Shown piece by piece: positions 1-8,062 of a DNA stretch of 64,000 nucleotides (within the stretch, counting starts at the first letter, position 1; each line of letters starts with the position of its first letter). The notes beneath the pieces are model-generated. The model was given only the letters and a program-made list of their open reading frames with translations, had not been told where the DNA came from and searched no databases. The position numbers and the translations under genes were made by a program. Origin of the DNA: JSC-12 sp033764965 (GTDB taxonomy: Bacteria > Cyanobacteriota > Cyanobacteriia > Leptolyngbyales > Leptolyngbyaceae); NCBI GenBank assembly GCA_033764965.1, contig JANRIN010000135.1, positions 22,944 to 86,943 on the forward strand. Direction: 5' to 3'.

Positions 1-445
1 TTGTAACTATTTTAAGCAAAAGGGGCTTCAGGCAACTACGTGATCTCTATCAAAAGCTTTGATAAACGCGATCGCTAATTAAGAATGTCCTTTTTCCCTT
101 TCCGCTTACTGAATTGATGCTTGATTAACACTAAACTAGGAATTACAGAAACTGTCATTAAAAAGATCGATCGCCCACCATATGTGTATTTATAAGATAG
201 TAAGTACGAGAAGTGTAATCGTAGTGTTGCATTCCCCTAGCTTAACGTAGATGCTATTCACCCAGTTTCTAAAACTGCGGTTCTCTAGAGATGAAATACA
301 GACAATGGTGAGTAAAAGCAGTTTGGTTAAGCAGGTTTGACAATGGAGCAAAAAACAATAAGCTGGTATACAAGTGAAATACATTGACTTAAATGAGATA
401 GCTCTAAACTTTCGCCTTTGCTGAGATGACAATAATCTATTTCCC
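1..445. other. Spacer with no supported gene
   Basis: I see no convincing gene, RNA or repeat here. The only longer reading frame (190-432, minus) is hydrophobic and Cys/Leu-rich, has no recognisable motif, and lies downstream of the TIR gene in the same direction. One HIP1 site is present near position 68. Confidence 0.5.
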
Positions 446-1714
446 CTAAACCGCCTGTTGAATTCTTCGACAAATCTCTTCTAACACCTTGTTTTGCTCC
501 GCCGGACTGAGGCTGTCGAGCGGTTGCGATAGATCATGAGCTGCCTGATACTCAACGATCTTGCTGTACTTATACAGACACGAACTCAACAGCACCCAAA
601 CTACCGTTAACCCTTGCTGCTCGGCATCTAATAGCGATGGTAGTTCATTTTCAGCGATAAAGTCAGAGGCGAGAAAATCAGGACTGACCAGAAACACGGC
701 TACTTTTGCTGAGGCCAGCGCGTTTTCAATGTCTTTTCGCCATTTTGCGCCAACTTTAATATGCGTATCATCCCACACAGAAATCACTTTGTCGCGAATC
801 AATGGCTTGAGCATGGTTTGCAGTTTTGTTAACCATGCTTTGTCTTGATGGCTGTAACTGATAAAAATTTGATCACGAATGGTTGCTTTGGGTGTTTTGG
901 TGGGGTGTTGGGATTCTTTGAAAGACTCTTCATGTTCACTTTCTAGTGGATCTACACAAGTCAGTCGAATACTTCTTGCCTTTCCTTCTGTCCATTCAAT
1001 GTAACCTTTAAGTCTTAAATGCTCTAATCGATTCTGAATAGGTGCAGGAGAATTTAGGCCCATTGCCCTCATCATTTGGCGTATTGAAGGAGGGTGGCGG
1101 TTCTGTTTGATGTAATCAAACAGCCAATCGTACAATTGCTGTTGAACCTCAGTTAAGATAGAGCCTTGAAGCAATTGTGCTTGGTTTTGGACATTCTGCC
1201 GCATGGCTACAAACCATTCTCGTGTAGCAGCTTGTCCTCGGCTGACCTCAGTTCCAACTGTTGCTAACCACTGCTGAGCTTTCTCTGGGTTAAGGAAATT
1301 AAGTGCTGTTAGTTGCTGAGCACGCTCCAATTCCACTCGATCCGCCCAAGGGAAACAGTGATCAATGTATTGCCAGAGCAAAATAGCAATATCACGAGTA
1401 CGTTGAGTATCATAAGTTTGAGTTAATCCAACTAATAGCAAATCACGGATCTCTGGTTCAATTTCGTATAACCCTTCATCAATTTCGCGACATAGTGGTG
1501 ACAGCAGAAACTCAAACTCAACGGTATAGGGCAAAATTTCTGGCGGATCGAGAAAGAAGTTAATTCGTAACAGATGCAACAATTCAGCATTGAGCGCGAC
1601 GGGCAATGCAGCGTGATATGCCAGGTGGAGAGCGGCTTCTCCATACTCTCCACACTGTTTCTGAAAATCATTCAACCGACGCTGTGCTAGATCAATCGCC
1701 ATTGCTGAAGTCAT
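446..1714 (-). CDS. LexA-type winged helix fused to a TIR domain
   Basis: The 422-residue protein has three parts. Residues about 5-180 form a helical domain of a type I associate with cyanobacterial effectors encoded next to vWA and MoxR genes. Residues about 186-252 resemble the LexA DNA-binding winged helix (PPSIRQMMRAMGLNSPAPIQ, then LKGYIEW). Residues about 282-390 are a TIR domain starting IFISYSHQD, with a candidate catalytic Glu near 357 in the FIAENEL segment. TIR domains of bacterial conflict systems commonly hydrolyse NAD+ or make a nucleotide signal. The start codon overlaps the stop of the vWA gene by 4 nt (ATGA), so it is the last gene of a coupled vWA-MoxR cassette. The LexA-like part could bind DNA or act only as an interaction fold. 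Domain identities are sound; the NADase role is inferred. Confidence 0.85.
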   Translation of the reverse strand: MTSAMAIDLAQRRLNDFQKQCGEYGEAALHLAYHAALPVALNAELLHLLRINFFLDPPEILPYTVEFEFLLSPLCREIDEGLYEIEPEIRDLLLVGLTQTYDTQRTRDIAILLWQYIDHCFPWADRVELERAQQLTALNFLNPEKAQQWLATVGTEVSRGQAATREWFVAMRQNVQNQAQLLQGSILTEVQQQLYDWLFDYIKQNRHPPSIRQMMRAMGLNSPAPIQNRLEHLRLKGYIEWTEGKARSIRLTCVDPLESEHEESFKESQHPTKTPKATIRDQIFISYSHQDKAWLTKLQTMLKPLIRDKVISVWDDTHIKVGAKWRKDIENALASAKVAVFLVSPDFLASDFIAENELPSLLDAEQQGLTVVWVLLSSCLYKYSKIVEYQAAHDLSQPLDSLSPAEQNKVLEEICRRIQQAV

Positions 1715-2895
1715 AATGGTTTCTCAATTATATGTTGATGTCCCCGAAGCACGTTGACGGCTCGTTGAATACCATCGCGATCGAGCGCAAACATAGGAAC
1801 ATGACGGGCAACTTGGGCAGCCGTGCTATTCAGCCAATAGTGTTTGGGAAGTGGGTTAAGCCAGACGTATTGAGAGGAATAGGTACGAAGAGCTTTCATG
1901 AAGGCGATTGTGTCGAGCAGGCGTGAAACTCGATAACGATTGCGGGCGGCTCCTGCATCACTGATTAGAACAACTGCGGCTCCCGTAGCATAAGATTGCA
2001 GCACATCTGCTAGCAATACAGGGGAAAGTAGGTTGGGGTCGGTGTAGAGGTAGCCGTCTATCAGTGGCTGAATCTGGGGTAGAACTGGATCAAGCGATGG
2101 AAATAGCTGTCCCTTTAAAGACTCTAGTACCTGATCATCGGCTCCTTCGGCTGGAACGTTGTGGAAGTAGTAAAGAGCTGTTTCCTCCAATCTACCTGCC
2201 TGTTGAATGGCAGTACAAACTTCATTACAAAATTGATGAAAGGGGTCCATTGAACCCTGGCGATCGACGAGCAGCAGTAGTCGAGCCATATTACGTCGTC
2301 TGGGTTGTAGAACCACTGTTGTTGCCACACCTAATTGACTACGACGGGCGATCGTGCCTTCAATATCAAGCTCTACGGCTGCTCCTGTGCGAACAGGTCG
2401 TCGTAGCCGTCGCCAAGTCTGAGCTACTTCCCGATACGTGAGGGGAAACTGCGGCACAAATACAAATGGACGTTCAGATACCTGTACATCCGCTAACGAA
2501 ATTGGTGGAAGTCCTCCTTGTGATTGAGTCTTGGGTATATTCTCGTCTGGAGTCTTGCCTTCAAGATCAGGTTGCTCAGGTGTGGTTGGGAGATTTACGT
2601 CAGCAGGACTGGCATCAGCTTCCTCCAGGGAATAATGCCAATCATCCAAATCTGGGGCAAGCTGCTCAAATAACGCGGACAATACGCCCTGTTCTCGCCG
2701 TGACTTTGCCCAAAGAGAATTGCATAAGTCCCGCAGAGCTTCCCGTGAAGTCCAACCAAATCCTGCTCTCAAAGCATCTCGGAGGGCTTCATATTCCGCA
2801 GGTCCGATAGCAAATCCTCGACGGCGTAACCGCTGAAATAACTGCCAGAGAAAAGGAGGTAGCGTTGGAACTTCAGTCATGAGCTGCCCTTTCAT
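1711..2895 (-). CDS. vWA-domain protein (CoxE-like), partner of MoxR
   Basis: The 394-residue protein has a helical N-terminal domain (to about 85), an acidic Pro/Glu-rich linker (about 90-130) and a von Willebrand factor A domain from about 200. The metal-binding motif is the variant DRQGSM at 211-216 instead of DxSxS, as I recall for vWA proteins of MoxR-vWA conflict systems. MoxR ATPases act as chaperones that remodel or load the vWA partner. The gene overlaps both neighbours by 4 nt (MoxR upstream, TIR downstream), so the three are probably translated as a unit. Two starts are possible, at 2895 and at 2880; the second is preceded by AAAGGG at good spacing. Confidence 0.85.
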   Translation of the reverse strand: MKGQLMTEVPTLPPFLWQLFQRLRRRGFAIGPAEYEALRDALRAGFGWTSREALRDLCNSLWAKSRREQGVLSALFEQLAPDLDDWHYSLEEADASPADVNLPTTPEQPDLEGKTPDENIPKTQSQGGLPPISLADVQVSERPFVFVPQFPLTYREVAQTWRRLRRPVRTGAAVELDIEGTIARRSQLGVATTVVLQPRRRNMARLLLLVDRQGSMDPFHQFCNEVCTAIQQAGRLEETALYYFHNVPAEGADDQVLESLKGQLFPSLDPVLPQIQPLIDGYLYTDPNLLSPVLLADVLQSYATGAAVVLISDAGAARNRYRVSRLLDTIAFMKALRTYSSQYVWLNPLPKHYWLNSTAAQVARHVPMFALDRDGIQRAVNVLRGHQHIIEKPL

Positions 2896-3842
2896 TTCTG
2901 TGCTAAAGCTTCCATTGCTCGTTGGCGATCGCCCTCTTGTTTCAGCAAGGCACCAATGCTGGGGAGGGTAGCGAGTTCCTCAATTGGTTTTTGCACTGCC
3001 TCCAGGTAGCCAACCCAATCAAGTAGTTCACTTAGTCCCGGTTTTTTGCTCAAATCCAATTGACGCAGTTCTAGAATTACTTCGATCGCCTTTCGGCTAA
3101 GTTCGGTATTGGTTATTTGCTGGGTTGCTAGAACTTGCTGCAACCGTTCTTCTGTATCAGGGAATTCGACATAGTGGAAGATACAACGACGCAGGAAGGC
3201 AGCAGGTAGGGCTTTCTCCTCGTTATGGGTGACGAAGACAATGGGACGTAAAGCAGGGTTCTCTCCCACAGCGTAGTGCATTTCAGGAGCTTCTGTAACG
3301 CGAAACTCTAGGCGATCGAGTTCCCATAGCAAATCGTTAGGAAAGTCGAGATCGGCTTTGTCGATTTCATCAATTAACACTACAGAACGTCGTCCGTACT
3401 GTGCTCGTGCGATCGCCCGTCCCAACGAACCTAACCGAATATATCGCTTTACATCCTTGCTCTGTTCTGCCCCGATCTGAGCGTCATAGAGTCGGTTGAC
3501 AGCATCATAGGTGTAGAGCAAATCTTGAGCACGGCTGGTAGATTTAATATAGCTTGTCTCCAGAGGTAAGCCCAATGCATAGGCAACCGCATAAGCTAAA
3601 CGAGTTTTGCCACAGCCAGGTTCTCCTTGCAAGAGCAGTGGACGACCTAGAGCAATCGCCAAATCGACGGCTTCTTTGAGCTTGTCATCCGGCAGGTAAA
3701 GTTCTTTGGAAACGGTTTTAGTAGGGGGATTGGTGTCAGGAACGGGATCGATATCAGGATCTTCGATCGCTTGTGTCTCTGGTAGCTGTTTATAGGCAAC
3801 TTGAGAGAACCAAGTGGAGGTATCGATCGCACGTTTAGACAT
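2892..3842 (-). CDS. MoxR-family AAA+ ATPase
   Basis: A 316-residue AAA+ ATPase. Walker A is GEPGCGKT (73-80), Walker B is VVLIDEIDKAD (about 154-164), a sensor-1-type Asn lies in FVTHNEEKAL (about 203-212) and an Arg-finger pair is in AFLRRC (about 215-220). The Glu-Ile-Asp-Lys after Walker B and the long helical lid are typical of MoxR. MoxR proteins work with vWA proteins to remodel a target, here probably the TIR effector encoded downstream. The gene starts 12 nt after the stop of the iSTAND-like gene and overlaps the vWA gene by 4 nt, so it is the hinge of one operon. Confidence 0.92.
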   Translation of the reverse strand: MSKRAIDTSTWFSQVAYKQLPETQAIEDPDIDPVPDTNPPTKTVSKELYLPDDKLKEAVDLAIALGRPLLLQGEPGCGKTRLAYAVAYALGLPLETSYIKSTSRAQDLLYTYDAVNRLYDAQIGAEQSKDVKRYIRLGSLGRAIARAQYGRRSVVLIDEIDKADLDFPNDLLWELDRLEFRVTEAPEMHYAVGENPALRPIVFVTHNEEKALPAAFLRRCIFHYVEFPDTEERLQQVLATQQITNTELSRKAIEVILELRQLDLSKKPGLSELLDWVGYLEAVQKPIEELATLPSIGALLKQEGDRQRAMEALAQK

Positions 3843-3854
3843 AACTCTGTTTCC

Positions 3855-4817
3855 TCAATCAAGTTGATCTAAAAAATCTGCCGCAGATAGAGATGGATTT
3901 CGTTGGAGCAGGGATAGGGTATAGTCTAAATGCTCATAAACTAAGCCCACATCCAAACATCCAAGTTCATCACAGAGACAGCGATCGATCATCTTCTGCA
4001 TCCACTCTTCGCTCAAATGCATCCAATTTAATACCTGAGTAATGTCACGAATCCATTGGAACGCATGAACTTTCTCAAACTCAGGTGGATTCAGGAAGAT
4101 AGCATCAGGTGGAAAGATGCAGTCCGTACTACCCACCATAACGACAATTAATCGATACTTAAATTTGCCCTGAAATGCGGTTTTTATTTGCTGCCAGAAG
4201 TCTTTAGAAATGCTAGAACTGGCATCAGATACGCCAACTCGAATTGGACAAATCACATCTCCAGTCTGCAATAGCTTTTTATATTGCTTAATCGCTTCAA
4301 CGGCTCTGTTAACAGAAATAACCTGTGGATTTAAGGATAGGGGTTGTCGAATTTGAATGTTACTTCTGCCCAGTTCATGCTTGAGGCGATCGCAGAAGTT
4401 CTTAAGAAATGCTTTTTCGCCACAGGGTACTGCCAATCCAATCAATCCCCGCTTACCCAGCAGTTCACTCAGGCATTTATCAATCAACTGGGTCAAATCA
4501 AACCGAGAGATTTCTGGGAATTGCTGAAACGTAGTTTTTGAAGGTTGAGAGTTAGCTCCATTTGAATTAAGCTGTTCCAGAATTTTGAGAACTGCTTTCG
4601 TATCGGTGACATTTAGAAGAACATTACCATCACCTGTTACAACGACCGCACCATTGGCACTACCACCAATGCCAACGGCTTGTTGCCCAGTCGCCAGCGT
4701 TACTTGCCCCGATTGAATCGCAGCGACTAGGGCTTGAAGATCTGCTGGCGCTAAATTTTCGCTTCTGGCGCGATCGATGATTGCTTGCAAGTCCTCTCTC
4801 ATATCTTTGTTTAGCAC
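3855..4817 (-). CDS. iSTAND-like protein with shared beta-module
   Basis: The 320-residue protein starts with a short helix and the shared module at about 25-72 (TLATGQQAVGIGGSANGAVV, then TGDGN). Residues about 105-320 are an alpha/beta domain followed by helices. It has the feel of a NACHT/STAND core without a P-loop: the segment LIGLAVPCGEKAFLKNF sits where a Walker A would be, but GxxGxGK(S/T) is missing. This fits the inactive-STAND domains reported in vWA-MoxR type conflict systems; I infer this from layout and have no database match. The role is probably adaptor or sensor. The start is GTG at 4817, 9 nt after the upstream stop; an in-frame ATG lies at 4802. Confidence 0.7.
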   Translation of the reverse strand: MLNKDMREDLQAIIDRARSENLAPADLQALVAAIQSGQVTLATGQQAVGIGGSANGAVVVTGDGNVLLNVTDTKAVLKILEQLNSNGANSQPSKTTFQQFPEISRFDLTQLIDKCLSELLGKRGLIGLAVPCGEKAFLKNFCDRLKHELGRSNIQIRQPLSLNPQVISVNRAVEAIKQYKKLLQTGDVICPIRVGVSDASSSISKDFWQQIKTAFQGKFKYRLIVVMVGSTDCIFPPDAIFLNPPEFEKVHAFQWIRDITQVLNWMHLSEEWMQKMIDRCLCDELGCLDVGLVYEHLDYTLSLLQRNPSLSAADFLDQLD

Positions 4818-4826
4818 CGAATCTGT

Positions 4827-7800
4827 TTATCCCTCATCCTTAATCCCTGCCACTTTTTCTGGATACACTGGGATAAAAGGTAATCCTGCCTTGCTAAGGC
4901 GAATGGCTAACGACCTCGTGAGGAGGAAGATATCGGAGCGATATATATCGATTTGTGGTACTTGAATAAGCTTCCTTAAACAAACTGAATTGCCAATCCT
5001 TTCTAATGCCTCTCTTGCTTTGAATCTCACCTCACTCTCCTCATGGTTGAGAACTAATACTAATGCCTCAATTGCTTTTTCTGGGCTAATAATTTCTAAC
5101 GCCGCTACTGCACTCGCTATCAAGATGTTGATCTCATCATTTGTCGCTCTCATGTAAATATTCACACGATTGAGGGCAGGGATTAAGGCATCGATTGCTT
5201 TTTCAGAACCAATCTGTCCTAACGCAGATGCTGCACGCTCTCTCACGTCACTCTCTTCATCGTTAAGGGCAAGGATTAAAGCATCAATTGCTTTCTCTGT
5301 ACCAATTTCTCTTAACGCGGATGCTGCACGCTCTCTCACGTCACTCTCTTCATCGTTGAAAGCAACGATTAAGGCATCAACTGCTTTTTCAGAACCAATC
5401 TGTCCTAACGCGGATGCTGCATGCTCCCTCACATCTCTCTCTTCATCATTGAGGGCAAGGATTAAGGCATCAACTGCTTTTTCAGAACCAATCTGTCCTA
5501 ACGCGGATGCTGCTCTCTCTCTAAAGTCTCTCAAGGCGCTCTCGTCATACTCGCCATCGTTGGAGGCTAAAATTGTATAGATTTCTGTTAATACCGCTGC
5601 TGCACTCCTTCTCACGTCGCTCTCCTTATGGTTGAGGGCGAGGATTAAGGCATCAACTGCTTTTTCAGAACCAATCCGTCCTAACGCGGATGCTGCATAC
5701 TCTCTCACGTCACTCTCCTTATGGTTGAGGGTGAGGATTAAGGCATCAACTGCTTTTTCTGTGCCAATTTCTCCTAACGCCTCTGCTGCGCTCCTTCTCA
5801 CGTCGCTCTCCTTATGGTTGAGGGCGAGGATTAAGGCATCAACTGCTTTTTCTGTGCCAATCTGTCTTATTGCTACTACTGCACTCACGCCACTATACTC
5901 CTGACTGAGGGCAAGGATCAAGGGATCGATTGCTTTTTCAGAACCAATCTGTCCTAACGTGAATGCTACTCTCCTTCTAACAGAGAAAGCCTCATCGTTG
6001 AGAGCTAGGATTAAGGCATTGATTGTTTCTTCTGCGCCAATCTGTCCTAACGCTTCTGCTGAACTCGTTTTTACTACCCAGTCCTTATGGTTAAGAGCTA
6101 TTTTTAGTTGCTCACGAAGTGAAGTATGAGTTTGACCAATCGCCACTACCACTGATCGAATAAACTCAGCCTCTGGATAAGCCAACCAAAATTGGTAAAT
6201 TCGGTCAATAATTTCCTTAATCAACGGCAGCGAGCTTTCTCCGCACTCAGCTAGGCAACGACCTGCTAACAGCAGTTGTGTTTGAAAAATGTCATCTTTT
6301 TCCTTTGTAATTGCTTGTAGCAAGGGTAGAGGTTGTTTCATCAACCCTGCTATCAGGGTAATTGTTTCATGCCAGTCATATTCCCAAAAATGCTCTTTTA
6401 CTAATTCAATTCCATTTTTTGCTCGTTCTAGGTAACAGGCTGTCAAATACTCCTGAAAGGTGCGATGCAAAAACAGATACTGGTCATCATCCAGATTCAG
6501 CTTTTGGAGTATGCCATCCTGTTCTGTTAATTCAACTAATAAATCTGAAGCTGTAATATCTTCAAACTCACTAGGAACTTCTTCATCCCGCAAGTACTGG
6601 TCAATCTTACGGCGGAGATCACGTCGCGAAAATACCTCTGTATCTTCGCAACTAAATTGATATGCTATCTCTTCCAACAGCTCTTGCTTGAGGTCTGCCC
6701 AATCCTCTTCGCCTCTACGGGGTTCGCGCTTCTCTTTGCTCCATTTAACGAGCATGTGCTTCACAGCCTCCTTATACACCTGCGCCCGACGAGCAGGTAA
6801 TGTCAGCCCCTTCTCTTGATACAAACTACAAATTAATGATAGAAGCAGTGGGTTTTGTACTAAGCCTCGCACTTGAGGTTTGTTACGCAATTCTCGCAAC
6901 AATTCTATTGCAGACACCGATTGATTACTTAAATGTTCTTTAGCATTGGTAAACCACGTTTTCACATATACTTCAATCTGTGCCTCCTGAAATGGCACAA
7001 TCTCAACTTCTTGCCCATCCCCTAAAAAGTTGCCGTCATAGCCGACAATCCGAGAGGTGCAGATGACTCGACAGGGACAATTTCTCAAAAATCGATCGAG
7101 TTTCTCTTGCAACTCAATTCGGTTCCGCTCTAGTTTGGGCACCTCATCCAACGCATCTAACAGCAGTAAGCATTTTCCTGTTTTCAGCTTTTCAGCCAGA
7201 AAGGTTAGGAGCGGTGGAGCTGTATTGGGATAATCTCGTTGAATGAGCGATGGAATTGCTTCAATGAGTTCTTCGGGTCGTTTCGCCAACTCTGAAAGGC
7301 GCAGAAACAACGGCAGAATAGTCTGCTCACTCGTTGTTTGATTTTCCCGCAGCTTTTTCAGTTCTTCTTGTGCCGTAATTCCAGCTTCCATTCGTAGCAA
7401 GGTAGACTTTCCCATTCCTGGATCAGCTAGCACCATAATTCGCTGATGCTTTTGCTTGGCTTCTTTCCAATCTACCTGCTGGCGTTTGAGTTCCTCTTCT
7501 CCACCCTTAAGTGCATAAGCTCGTTTGAGTTCCTCCTCCGTCTCCCAATAACCCCGTAGCGTCTCCACATCTCGCTTATGCGGTTCCAGTGTCACCTGAA
7601 TGGGGATATATTGATCCTTCAAAATAACGGGCTGCTTTGTATGGAACAGCCGCGTTTCCATAAACCTATTCTGAACGTCCTGCAAAAACGCGATTGTCGC
7701 AGCGCGTAACTCCTCTGAGGAAAGCTCAGGCTTTGACTCAACCTGCGGCATCTGTTGGAGTAAGCTATGGAGCATCTTGATGAGTTCTTGCGGGTCAGTG

Positions 7801-8018
7801 CCCTGGTTGATAACAACCTGATTATGGCTACCGACAATGTTGTGACTGCCAGTGATGATTAAGGCTTCGGTTGCATCTCCTGCGATCGCCACAGCCCCAT
7901 TACCAGAAGCGATCGTCAGGTCCTTCATCAATGCTTGAACTTCAGTATCTGAAGTATCTGGAAACTTTTCCCGCAGGATCGCTTTGAGCTTCTCTAATCC
8001 GTCTAACTTATCCGTCAT
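4827..8018 (-). CDS. NACHT NTPase with C-terminal HEAT repeats
   Basis: A 1063-residue STAND protein. Residues 30-73 carry the shared module in a divergent form (IASGNGAVAIAGDATEALII, then TGSHN). The NACHT domain has Walker A ADPGMGKST (198-206) and Walker B CLLLLDALDEVP (283-294). A helical region with FLHRTFQEYLTACYL follows, as in many NACHT proteins. Residues about 640-1010 are PBS-lyase-type HEAT repeats of 31 residues (EKAVDALILALNHKESDVR as core). In bacterial NACHT proteins the C-terminal repeats usually sense the trigger and the N-terminus recruits an effector. No effector enzyme is fused here, so the N-terminal module may recruit the caspase-TIR protein encoded 44 nt upstream in the same direction. 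Several repeats are nearly identical in DNA, a sign of recent expansion. Confidence 0.9.
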   Translation of the reverse strand: MTDKLDGLEKLKAILREKFPDTSDTEVQALMKDLTIASGNGAVAIAGDATEALIITGSHNIVGSHNQVVINQGTDPQELIKMLHSLLQQMPQVESKPELSSEELRAATIAFLQDVQNRFMETRLFHTKQPVILKDQYIPIQVTLEPHKRDVETLRGYWETEEELKRAYALKGGEEELKRQQVDWKEAKQKHQRIMVLADPGMGKSTLLRMEAGITAQEELKKLRENQTTSEQTILPLFLRLSELAKRPEELIEAIPSLIQRDYPNTAPPLLTFLAEKLKTGKCLLLLDALDEVPKLERNRIELQEKLDRFLRNCPCRVICTSRIVGYDGNFLGDGQEVEIVPFQEAQIEVYVKTWFTNAKEHLSNQSVSAIELLRELRNKPQVRGLVQNPLLLSLICSLYQEKGLTLPARRAQVYKEAVKHMLVKWSKEKREPRRGEEDWADLKQELLEEIAYQFSCEDTEVFSRRDLRRKIDQYLRDEEVPSEFEDITASDLLVELTEQDGILQKLNLDDDQYLFLHRTFQEYLTACYLERAKNGIELVKEHFWEYDWHETITLIAGLMKQPLPLLQAITKEKDDIFQTQLLLAGRCLAECGESSLPLIKEIIDRIYQFWLAYPEAEFIRSVVVAIGQTHTSLREQLKIALNHKDWVVKTSSAEALGQIGAEETINALILALNDEAFSVRRRVAFTLGQIGSEKAIDPLILALSQEYSGVSAVVAIRQIGTEKAVDALILALNHKESDVRRSAAEALGEIGTEKAVDALILTLNHKESDVREYAASALGRIGSEKAVDALILALNHKESDVRRSAAAVLTEIYTILASNDGEYDESALRDFRERAASALGQIGSEKAVDALILALNDEERDVREHAASALGQIGSEKAVDALIVAFNDEESDVRERAASALREIGTEKAIDALILALNDEESDVRERAASALGQIGSEKAIDALIPALNRVNIYMRATNDEINILIASAVAALEIISPEKAIEALVLVLNHEESEVRFKAREALERIGNSVCLRKLIQVPQIDIYRSDIFLLTRSLAIRLSKAGLPFIPVYPEKVAGIKDEG
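4990..6110 (-). repeat. Tandem 93-bp coding repeats (HEAT array)
   Basis: About eleven 93-bp units encode the HEAT array of the NACHT gene. The core AAGGCATCAACTGCTTTTTC (plus-strand reading) recurs with few changes and is spaced at 93 bp or multiples. One unit near 5520-5600 is longer, with an inserted stretch. Units toward both ends are more diverged, so the centre seems youngest. Confidence 0.85.
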
Positions 8019-8062
8019 ACCTCATCTGCCATTCTCTTGCTTGTCGTTAGCTGTTTGCTCAA

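Noticed and set aside
190..432. 80-codon minus-strand frame at the window start
   Set aside because: It is Cys/Leu-rich without motif, ribosome site or sensible context.
5170..5904. Two plus-strand repeat-rich frames (136 and 90 codons)
   Set aside because: They are antisense shadows of the HEAT array; the minus-strand frame has a clear NACHT-HEAT protein.
4990..6110. Regular repeats that could suggest a CRISPR array
   Set aside because: The period is 93 bp with no unique spacers, and each unit encodes a 31-residue HEAT repeat.
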